Below, one piece after another: positions 1-4,911 of a stretch of 5,506 bases of DNA. The first letter of the stretch is position 1. Each line of letters starts with the position of its first letter. A model generated the notes under the pieces. The model worked only from the letters and a program-made list of their open reading frames with translations. It was not told where the DNA came from and did no database searches. This DNA is from Mobilitalea sp. (GTDB lineage Bacteria > Bacillota_A > Clostridia > Lachnospirales > Lachnospiraceae): contig JARKQP010000932.1 in the NCBI GenBank assembly GCA_029974875.1, positions 1 through 5,506 on the forward strand, in the 5' to 3' direction. The position numbers and the translations under genes are program-made.

Positions 1-221
1 CTTATGATGCGATTTACATTATCAAGGCAGCAGCAGAGAAGGCTGCTATTAAACCCGACATGAGCGTGTCTGAGATTGGAACCGCAATGAAGGAAGCGAT
101 GCTGCAGATCTCCTATGACGGCCTTACCGGTGCACAGATGAACTGGGCGGCTACAGGTGAAGTTAATAAGCAGCCTAGAGCATACAAAATCGAGGGTGGA
201 AAATATGTTTCTGAAGAATAA
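1..221 (+). CDS. Branched-chain amino acid ABC transporter substrate-binding protein, 3' end only (LivJ/LivK-like)
   Basis: Open from the left edge in the frame starting at base 3 and ending in TAA at 219-221, giving 72 C-terminal residues; the start, signal peptide and most of the protein lie outside the window. The visible part begins YDAIYIIKAAAEKA, the helix found near the C-terminus of type I periplasmic binding proteins of the HAAT family. It continues with YDGLTGAQMNW, matching the family's 'F/YxGxTG' segment, and ends with an AYKIEGGKYV strand like the family's closing 'xxI(K)xGkfv'. In this family the protein is a lipoprotein (Gram-positives) that binds leucine, isoleucine, valine or a related amino acid outside the membrane and delivers it to LivHM. 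The livHMGF genes directly downstream support the call. Which ligand is bound cannot be judged from this fragment, so I do not choose between livJ and livK. Confidence 0.88.
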   Translation, partial: YDAIYIIKAAAEKAAIKPDMSVSEIGTAMKEAMLQISYDGLTGAQMNWAATGEVNKQPRAYKIEGGKYVSEE

Positions 222-267
222 GGACAATTAAAGTCTGGCTTCCGGAAATATGATAAAGACAACTTTG

Positions 268-312
268 ATATACAGAGGGACACTTTATTTGTTCCTCTGT
301 ATATTTGTGTTC
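268..312 (+). terminator. Hairpin after the binding-protein gene, probable terminator/attenuator
   Basis: Bases 268-280 (atatacagaggga) pair with 292-304 (ttcctctgtatat): 13 base pairs including one G-U, with an 11-nt loop. It begins 46 nt after the binding-protein stop codon. The bases after the stem (305-312, ttgtgttc) are U-rich but interrupted by G, so termination may be only partial. That would suit a binding-protein gene whose transcript is mostly ended here while some readthrough reaches livHMGF. It could instead simply protect the 3' end of the message. Confidence 0.62.
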
Positions 313-450
313 AGGGAGAGAAAGAGGGATATTTTTCGTGTATATGGGGATTAGTGTGAAATACAGAGCATTTCCCATCCGGCACCCTGTGGCCTAGCGG
401 CCAAATGTCCGTTGATGTGAAGAATTAGGGTTAATTGAAATTATTTACGG

Positions 451-479
451 TTGTAACACATTTTAACCTATGCTACAAT
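451..479 (+). promoter_or_regulatory. SigA-type promoter with extended -10 for livHMGF
   Basis: A -35 TTGTAA (451-456, 4 of 6 consensus) and a -10 TACAAT (474-479, 5 of 6) are separated by exactly 17 bases. The dinucleotide TG at 471-472 sits one base before the -10, the extended -10 arrangement. Transcription should start near 486, leaving a leader of about 85 nt before livH. This is the best promoter match I saw between the binding-protein gene and livH, and it gives the membrane and ATPase genes their own transcription start. Confidence 0.78.
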
Positions 480-484
480 ATACG

Positions 485-542
485 TTGTCAGAAGTTGTCC
501 TTTAACCTCTGATAAAGGTACTGTCTTTGTGCAGTGTGTTTT
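485..542 (+). promoter_or_regulatory. Structured 5' leader of livH with alternative hairpins
   Basis: Just after the predicted start site, 485-496 can pair with 504-515 (12 positions: 10 Watson-Crick, one G-U, one A-C mismatch, 7-nt loop). A second hairpin, ccttta at 499-504 with taaagg at 513-518, uses some of the same bases, so the two exclude each other. A third, weaker one (518-524 with 531-537, actg/cagt core extended by G-U pairs) is followed by gtttt (538-542). The order resembles an attenuator, but the last hairpin and U-tract are weak. The first hairpin may only stabilise the 5' end of the mRNA. I see no T-box or known riboswitch signature. Confidence 0.35.
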
Positions 543-571
543 GATATTAAGAAAAATATACGGGGGTTCAT

Positions 572-1453
572 ATGAGTTTTATTTCTTATTTAATTAAGGG
601 AATTAGCCTTGGTAGTGTATATTCTATGATTGCACTTGGTTATACCATGGTATACGGTATTGCTAAAATGCTTAATTTTGCCCACGGTGACGTAATTATG
701 GTCGGTGGGTATATCATCTTTATTGCGATGAGCGTATCCGGGTTGCATCCGGTTGTTGGCGTGCTGCTTGCAATTATTTTATGTACGCTTCTGGGGATTA
801 CCATTGAGAGAGTAGCCTATAAGCCGCTCCGTAAGGCATCCTCACTGGCCGTATTAATCACGGCAATTGGTGTCAGCTATTTACTGCAGAATGTAGCATT
901 ATTGATTTTTGGTGCAGATACAAAATCCTTTTCTTCAGTTATTAAATTACCGGCCCTGAAATTGGCTGGAGGGGCACTTACCATATCGGGTGAAACCCTG
1001 GTTACAATACCATTATGTCTTGTCATTATGGTTGCCCTGAATGTTTTTATCAAGAAATCAAAGACGGGGCGCAGTATGATAGCGGTTTCAGAGGATAAGG
1101 ACGCGTCCGTACTCATGGGGATCAATGTGAACAAGACGATTGCCATTACCTTTGCCATTGGCTCTGCTTTGGCAGCTGTTGCAAGTACCCTGCTGTTTTC
1201 CTCCTATCCAAGCTTAAGCTCAACCTCAGGTGCAATGCCCGGTATTAAAGCCTTTGTAGCGGCGGTATTTGGAGGGATCGGCTCCATCCCCGGCGCCATG
1301 ATAGGCGGTATTCTCCTTGGGGTGATACAGATCCTGAGCAGTGCCTATATATCGTCACAGCTGGCTGATGCGATTGTATTCTTCATCCTTATCCTGGTGC
1401 TTCTGGTAAAGCCTACCGGAATCCTTGGTAAGATTATGCATGAGAAAGTGTAG
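572..1453 (+). CDS. livH: Branched-chain amino acid ABC transporter permease LivH
   Basis: One of the two integral membrane subunits of the HAAT-type importer; with LivM it forms the path through which the bound amino acid crosses the cytoplasmic membrane. The 293 residues match the usual length of about 290-310. The protein is very hydrophobic, with about eight membrane segments (roughly residues 10-30, 41-57, 60-80, 94-113, 141-160, 187-209, 225-256 and 265-281). Family marks are NFAHGD at 35-40, the cytoplasmic coupling segment GRSMIAVSEDKDASVLMGI at about 167-185 (EAA-like loop contacting the ATPase) and GGIGSIPGAMIGG at 234-246. The ATG at 572 follows a G-rich ribosome binding site (ggggg, 562-566). 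It is the first gene of the livHMGF unit, and livM begins 10 nt after its stop. Liv assignment is firm; substrate choice within the family (Leu/Ile/Val or other amides/amino acids) is not visible. Confidence 0.95.
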   Translation: MSFISYLIKGISLGSVYSMIALGYTMVYGIAKMLNFAHGDVIMVGGYIIFIAMSVSGLHPVVGVLLAIILCTLLGITIERVAYKPLRKASSLAVLITAIGVSYLLQNVALLIFGADTKSFSSVIKLPALKLAGGALTISGETLVTIPLCLVIMVALNVFIKKSKTGRSMIAVSEDKDASVLMGINVNKTIAITFAIGSALAAVASTLLFSSYPSLSSTSGAMPGIKAFVAAVFGGIGSIPGAMIGGILLGVIQILSSAYISSQLADAIVFFILILVLLVKPTGILGKIMHEKV

Positions 1454-1456
1454 GTG
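1452..1456 (+). promoter_or_regulatory. Ribosome binding site that decides the livM start
   Basis: AGGTG overlaps the livH stop codon (1451-1453) and ends 7 nt before the ATG at 1464. The in-frame upstream starts (TTG 1425, ATG 1440) have no comparable purine-rich site. Placement on the livH stop fits translational coupling of the two permease genes. Confidence 0.6.
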
Positions 1457-1463
1457 CGGCAGG

Positions 1464-2564
1464 ATGACGAAATTGAAATCATTAAATAAATCAACACGAA
1501 GTAATATAATTGTCCTGGGTATCATACTGGTTGTCTATGTCCTCTGCCGGATCTTAATGGCGGCAGGTGCCATGTCTAACCTGATGCAGGGGCTTTTGGT
1601 TCCGCTCTGCTATTATTCCATTCTTGCGGTATCCCTGAACCTGACGGTAGGTATTTTGGGTGAGCTGAGTCTGGGACATGCAGGCTTTATGTGTATTGGC
1701 GCATTTACGGGTGCATTTTTTACAAGATGTACGGAAGACAGTATTTCAAATGTTTTTATACGCTATGGGATAGCCATGGTGCTTGGGGCAATCTGCGCAG
1801 CGCTCTTTGGGGGGCTGATCGGTGTTGTAGTCCTCCGCCTCCGCGGTGATTATCTGGCGATTGTAACCCTTGCCTTTGGTGAAATTGTGAAGAACATCAT
1901 CAATGCATTATATATCGGTATTGATAATAGTGGTTTGCATTTCTCCCTGCAGGATGCGGCTGCTTTAAATCTGGCAGAGGGGGGGACGGTTATTGTTAAC
2001 GGTGCTAAGGGTATCACAGGTACTTCCAGGGATACTACCTTTACAGTTGCCATACTTATGCTGGTTCTGGTTTACCTTATTATTATGAATCTGATTAACT
2101 CCCGTTCAGGGCGTGCCATCATGGCGATCCGTGACAACCGTATTGCTGCGGAATCAGTAGGCATTGACATTACCAGGTTTAAGCTCCTGGCATTTACCAT
2201 TTCCGCTGCAATGGCTGGTATTGCCGGTGTGCTTTATTCCCATAATATATCGAGTCTTGTGGCAACACCGAAGAATTTTGGCTACAATATGTCAATCATG
2301 ATATTAGTATTTGTTGTGCTCGGCGGCGTGGGCAATATCCGTGGTTCTATTATAGCTGCGGTAATATTGACGCTCCTTCCGGAATATTTACGGTTCCTTG
2401 CAGATTACCGTATGCTGATTTACGCAATTGTATTGATTGTAATGATGATATTTAACTGGAATCCTGCCTGCATCGCATGGAGGAAGAACCATCCCATCAA
2501 GGGGGTTCTACAGTCTGTGATAAAGAAGAAGGAGGGCAAAGCCTCCGGAAGGAAGGAGGCTTAA
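1464..2564 (+). CDS. livM: Branched-chain amino acid ABC transporter permease LivM
   Basis: Second membrane subunit, partner of LivH. With the ATG at 1464 it is 366 residues. This start is preferred because AGGTG at 1452-1456 lies 7 nt upstream and it follows the livH stop by 10 nt. The frame stays open back to a TTG at 1425 and an ATG at 1440, but these overlap livH and have poorer ribosome binding sites. Family marks are LSLGHAGFMCIGAF at 68-81, LRLRGDYLAIVTLAFGEIVK at 124-143, the coupling loop GRAIMAIRDNRIAAESVGID at about 216-235, and GGVGNIRGSIIAA at 287-299. Several hydrophobic segments span the chain, the first at about 14-34. The last 27 residues form a Lys/Arg-rich cytoplasmic tail. 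Its codons for KASGRKEA form the hairpin holding the livG ribosome binding site. livG starts 4 nt after the stop. Confidence 0.94.
   Translation: MTKLKSLNKSTRSNIIVLGIILVVYVLCRILMAAGAMSNLMQGLLVPLCYYSILAVSLNLTVGILGELSLGHAGFMCIGAFTGAFFTRCTEDSISNVFIRYGIAMVLGAICAALFGGLIGVVVLRLRGDYLAIVTLAFGEIVKNIINALYIGIDNSGLHFSLQDAAALNLAEGGTVIVNGAKGITGTSRDTTFTVAILMLVLVYLIIMNLINSRSGRAIMAIRDNRIAAESVGIDITRFKLLAFTISAAMAGIAGVLYSHNISSLVATPKNFGYNMSIMILVFVVLGGVGNIRGSIIAAVILTLLPEYLRFLADYRMLIYAIVLIVMMIFNWNPACIAWRKNHPIKGVLQSVIKKKEGKASGRKEA
2539..2562 (+). promoter_or_regulatory. Hairpin enclosing the livG ribosome binding site at the livM-livG junction
   Basis: Bases 2539-2546 (aagcctcc) pair perfectly with 2555-2562 (ggaggctt): 8 base pairs, five of them G-C, closing an 8-nt purine loop (ggaaggaa). 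The right arm contains GGAGG (2555-2559), the core of the livG Shine-Dalgarno AAGGAGG (2553-2559), which ends 9 nt before the livG ATG. When folded, the ribosome binding site is masked. A ribosome finishing livM (stop at 2562-2564) would unwind the stem, so livG translation should be coupled to livM. The pairing is seen directly; the regulatory role is inferred. Confidence 0.6.
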
Positions 2565-2568
2565 GACT

Positions 2569-3327
2569 ATGGCAATGTTAACAGTAAAAAACTTAGGCAT
2601 TTCCTTCGGTGGTTTACGTGCGGTTGATTCCTTCAGTATTACCATTGAAAAAGGTGAGCTCTATGGCCTGATCGGACCAAACGGAGCCGGTAAGACGACC
2701 GTATTTAACCTTTTAACGGGTGTGTATAAACCGGATACAGGGATCATTACGCTGGACGACAAAAATATAACAGGCTTAAGCACGATTGAAATCAATAAAT
2801 CAGGAATTGCCAGGACCTTTCAGAATATCCGGCTGTTCAAGGCCCTGTCCGTATTGGATAATGTAAAGATCGGTCTTCATAATGAATACCGTTATTCAAC
2901 GCTGGCAGGCGTCTTACGCTTACCCTCTTACATTAAGAAGGAAAAGCAGATGAATGAAAAAGCAATGGATATCTTAAAAGTGTTTGACCTGGACAAGGAA
3001 GCCCATTTGCTTTCTTCTAACCTTCCCTATGGCAAGCAGAGGAAGCTTGAGATTGCGAGAGCCCTTGCAACGAACCCAAAGCTGCTGCTATTGGATGAGC
3101 CGGCGGCAGGCATGAATCCCTCCGAAACTGAGGAACTGATGAAGACCATTACGTTGATTAGGAAGAAATACGATGTCACCATATTGTTGATTGAACATGA
3201 TATGAAGCTGGTGGCCGGAATCTGTGAGAAAATATTTGTATTAAACTTTGGTATGGAATTGGCAAATGGTTTACCGGGAGATGTTTTGAATAATCCTGAG
3301 GTAATTAAAGCATATCTTGGTGAATAA
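2569..3327 (+). CDS. livG: Branched-chain amino acid ABC transporter ATP-binding protein LivG
   Basis: One of the two cytoplasmic ATPases that drive LivHM. The 252 residues are the normal family length. Visible motifs in order: Walker A GPNGAGKT at 36-43 (K42), Q-loop RTFQN with Q85, the LivG form of the ABC signature LPYGKQ at 152-157 followed by RKLEIARALA, Walker B LLLLDEP at 172-178 with catalytic E177, D-loop region AAGMNP, and the switch histidine H210 in LLIEHDM. The C-terminus KAYLGE is typical of Liv ATPases. The ATG at 2569 is chosen because AAGGAGG at 2553-2559 lies 9 nt upstream; a second in-frame ATG at 2575 is possible but less well spaced. It starts 4 nt after livM and ends 13 nt before livF. 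LivG and not LivF is indicated by the LPYG signature and the retained His. Confidence 0.95.
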   Translation: MAMLTVKNLGISFGGLRAVDSFSITIEKGELYGLIGPNGAGKTTVFNLLTGVYKPDTGIITLDDKNITGLSTIEINKSGIARTFQNIRLFKALSVLDNVKIGLHNEYRYSTLAGVLRLPSYIKKEKQMNEKAMDILKVFDLDKEAHLLSSNLPYGKQRKLEIARALATNPKLLLLDEPAAGMNPSETEELMKTITLIRKKYDVTILLIEHDMKLVAGICEKIFVLNFGMELANGLPGDVLNNPEVIKAYLGE

Positions 3328-3340
3328 TGGAGGATAGACG

Positions 3341-4051
3341 ATGGCGATGCTGGAAGTTAAAAATTTACAAGTATATTATGGTGTAATCCAGGCAATCAAG
3401 GAGGTATCCTTTGAGGTAAACCAAGGTGAGGTCATAGCCCTAATCGGTGCCAATGGTGCTGGAAAGACGACCATCCTTCATACGGTTACAGGCCTTATTC
3501 CTGCAAAGAGCGGCGAAGTGATCTTTGAAGGTACTGACCTTCAGAAGATTCCGGCCCATAAAATTGTATCACTGGGTATTGCACATATTCCGGAAGGAAG
3601 GCATGTGTTTGCACAGCTTAGTGTATATGAGAATTTATTGATGGGTGCTTTCACCCGTAAGAATAAGGCTGAGGTGGAGCAATCCCTGGAGAACGTATAC
3701 CAGAGATTTCCGAGACTGAGGGAACGTAAGAACCAGTTGGCCGGTACCTTAAGCGGCGGTGAGCAGCAGATGCTGGCCATGGGACGGGCGCTGATGTCCA
3801 AGCCGAGGATCATTCTGATGGATGAGCCGTCCATGGGGCTTTCCCCGATTTTGGTGGGGGAGATTTTTGATATTATTAAGAGCATCAGTAAAAGCGGGAC
3901 AACAGTGCTGCTTGTAGAACAGAACGCAAAAAAGGCATTATCCATAGCAGACCGTGCATATGTTTTAGAGACGGGAAAAATTGTGCTGACGGATGATGCA
4001 AAGAAGCTCATGGATAATGAATCAGTAAAGAAAGCATACTTGGGTGAATAA
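3341..4051 (+). CDS. livF: Branched-chain amino acid ABC transporter ATP-binding protein LivF
   Basis: Second ATPase of the importer, partner of LivG. The 236 residues are the usual LivF length. Motifs in order: Walker A GANGAGKT at 36-43 (K42), the LivF-specific IPEGRHVF at 83-90 where other ABC proteins have the Q-loop, a canonical signature LSGGEQQ at 137-143, Walker B IILMDEP at 157-163 with E162, D-loop MGLSP, and LLVEQN at 190-195 where glutamine (Q194) occupies the usual switch-histidine position. This glutamine is normal for LivF, not a defect. GGAGG at 3329-3333 lies 7 nt before the ATG. The protein begins MAMLEVKNL and ends KAYLGE, closely parallel to LivG (MAMLTVKNL, KAYLGE), as expected of paralogues. 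A gap of 42 nt without a terminator leads to the next gene. Confidence 0.95.
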   Translation: MAMLEVKNLQVYYGVIQAIKEVSFEVNQGEVIALIGANGAGKTTILHTVTGLIPAKSGEVIFEGTDLQKIPAHKIVSLGIAHIPEGRHVFAQLSVYENLLMGAFTRKNKAEVEQSLENVYQRFPRLRERKNQLAGTLSGGEQQMLAMGRALMSKPRIILMDEPSMGLSPILVGEIFDIIKSISKSGTTVLLVEQNAKKALSIADRAYVLETGKIVLTDDAKKLMDNESVKKAYLGE

Positions 4052-4079
4052 ACGTTATCGGGATAGTACATGATCAGTC

Positions 4080-4086
4080 AGGAGGT
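4080..4086 (+). promoter_or_regulatory. Ribosome binding site that decides the kinase-like gene start
   Basis: AGGAGGT, a full match to the Shine-Dalgarno core, ends 7 nt before the ATG at 4094. The frame is also open from an ATG at 4070, but that would place this strong site inside the coding region and leaves no good site upstream. The family's N-terminus also begins within a few residues of its first strand, as it does from 4094. Confidence 0.8.
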
Positions 4087-4093
4087 ACTTCAA

Positions 4094-4714
4094 ATGGAAA
4101 AGTATGTTATAACAATTGCGAGAGGCTATGGCAGCGGGGGACGTACCGTTGGACAGATGCTCTCAGAAAAGCTTGGAATTCCTTACTACGACAGGGACTT
4201 GCTCCGCTTGGCATCAGATGAGAGCGGTATCAACGAGCATCTGTTTGCAAAAGCAGATGAAAAGCTGAAGAAAAGCCTGCTATATAGGGTGGCAAAGAAT
4301 GTGTACAAGGGAGAGTTAATCCCGCCGGATAGCGATGATTTTGTATCAAACGATAATTTATTTAACTATCAGGCAAAGATCATCAAGGAGCTTGCCGCTA
4401 CGGAATCCTGCATCATAATAGGCCGCTGTGCCGATTTTGTATTAAAGGATTATCCGAATGTCGTCCGTGTCTTTGTACATGCGCCCCTGGAGGAATGCAT
4501 CAATACCCTGCAGGAAATGACAGGAAAGCCGGAAAGGGAGCTTGAAAAGCAGATCTCTTCCATCGACAAGCACAGGGCGGACTACTATAAATACTATACC
4601 GGACGTAACTGGGAAGATGCAAAAAATTACGATCTCTGTCTGAACAGCAGCAAGCTGGGCTTTGGAAAATGTGTTGAAATCGTGGAATCCTATTTGAATA
4701 TACGGTTTAGATAA
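4094..4714 (+). CDS. Cytidylate kinase-like family protein
   Basis: 206 residues from the ATG at 4094, resembling the cytidylate kinase-like family (Pfam Cytidylate_kin2) common in anaerobic Firmicutes. Seen: an N-terminal strand VITIAR, then a P-loop-like GYGSGGRT at 11-18 in which Arg17 stands where a Walker A lysine would be, YYDRDLL at 31-37, SDDFVSNDNLF at 80-90, CIIIGRCADFVL at 106-117, and the family's C-terminal block HRADYYKYYTG (160-170) followed by NWEDAKNYDLCLNSS (172-186). The overall form is a nucleoside monophosphate kinase fold: P-loop, NMP-binding region, and a lid with Arg/Lys residues. It is not the housekeeping Cmk, whose P-loop is GxSGxGKGT-like. Activity and substrate are uncertain. 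It follows livF by 42 nt with no terminator between and is followed by one, so it is probably the last gene of the liv transcript. No signal peptide or membrane segment is visible. Confidence 0.85.
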   Translation: MEKYVITIARGYGSGGRTVGQMLSEKLGIPYYDRDLLRLASDESGINEHLFAKADEKLKKSLLYRVAKNVYKGELIPPDSDDFVSNDNLFNYQAKIIKELAATESCIIIGRCADFVLKDYPNVVRVFVHAPLEECINTLQEMTGKPERELEKQISSIDKHRADYYKYYTGRNWEDAKNYDLCLNSSKLGFGKCVEIVESYLNIRFR

Positions 4715-4740
4715 AGGATTACAATAGGAAAAATAAAGCA

Positions 4741-4783
4741 GGGGATGGCGTGAATGATTAGAATTCGCTCCATGCCCTTTTTT
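4741..4783 (+). terminator. Intrinsic terminator of the liv-kinase operon
   Basis: Bases 4741-4755 pair with 4763-4777: 12 Watson-Crick pairs, one U-G pair and two mismatches, with a 7-nt loop (gattaga). The stem is followed directly by six T (4778-4783). It begins 26 nt after the kinase-like gene's stop and precedes the next promoter, so it marks the end of the livHMGF-kinase unit. Confidence 0.82.
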
Positions 4784-4832
4784 AGCCCCTTTGCTATCCT
4801 TGCCAATTTTCACACTTTATCACGCTAAGGTA

Positions 4833-4861
4833 TTGCGGTGTCCAAAATAGTATGTTATACT
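4833..4861 (+). promoter_or_regulatory. SigA-type promoter with extended -10 for the aminotransferase
   Basis: A -35 TTGCGG (4833-4838, 3 of 6) and a -10 TATACT (4856-4861, 5 of 6) are spaced by 17 bases, with TG at 4853-4854 one base before the -10. The start site would be near 4868, leaving a leader of about 44 nt. The weak -35 is offset by the extended -10. It lies after the operon terminator, so the aminotransferase is probably a separate unit. An 8-bp palindrome ACTTAAGT (4889-4896) lies in the leader. Confidence 0.68.
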
Positions 4862-4911
4862 TGCAGAAAAATTCTATAAATGGCTTTAACTTAAGTGGAA
4901 AGAGGTGGGCT

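Larger units (their letters stand above)
222..571 (+). other. 350-base gene-free region between binding-protein gene and livH
   Basis: No credible gene on either strand. From left to right it holds the post-gene hairpin (268-304), an AT/G-rich stretch, a small dyad gaaat/atttc (358-374), a GC-rich dyad tggcc-tagc-ggcca (390-403), the livH promoter (451-479) and a structured leader (about 486-571). The stretch 313-450 has no function I can assign. Short ATG-led frames exist (for example 344-397) but lack a properly placed ribosome binding site. Confidence 0.75.

Noticed and set aside
305..333. TTGTGT and GATATT with 17-base spacing as an upstream promoter
   Set aside because: Weak matches in both hexamers, no extended -10, and it lies directly on the hairpin's 3' tail.
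270..368. 8-base direct repeat atacagag at 270-277 and 361-368; the second copy could pair with the right arm of the hairpin
   Set aside because: Short, distant, and the local 13-bp hairpin would win easily; no sign of a designed antiterminator.
175..378. 67-codon open frame on the minus strand over the binding-protein end and hairpin region
   Set aside because: It crosses the post-gene hairpin, has no recognisable protein features, and overlaps the coding end of the binding-protein gene.
344..397. 17-codon ATG-led frame in the intergenic region
   Set aside because: The nearest purine-rich site (about 321-329) is too far upstream, and no promoter is convincing.
432..446. CodY-like site in the AT-rich stretch just upstream of the livH promoter
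   Set aside because: Only about half of the 15 positions match the consensus by eye, which is expected by chance in AT-rich DNA.
470..505. Possible leader peptide beginning ML and ending EVVL (ATG at 470, stop at 503-505), tempting because of its Val/Leu end before a branched-chain transporter
   Set aside because: Its ATG lies in the spacer of the predicted promoter, upstream of the start site near 486, so it would not be in the transcript; no ribosome binding site precedes it.
1425..1463. Longer livM starting at TTG 1425 or ATG 1440
   Set aside because: Overlaps livH, adds a Cys/Arg-rich stretch unlike the family's N-terminus, and lacks a ribosome binding site as good as that for ATG 1464.
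3541..4071. 176-codon open frame on the minus strand opposite livF
   Set aside because: Antisense to a clearly functional ATPase gene whose motifs are intact; the translation is low-complexity Ser/Leu-rich and shows no family features. Similar shadows at 877-1158, 1850-2053, 4442-4813 and 4794-4997 were rejected for the same reason.
4737..4795. Alternative outer pairing around the operon terminator (agca/tgct plus gggg/cccc)
   Set aside because: Needs a bulge and a very long loop; the inner stem followed directly by six T explains the region better.
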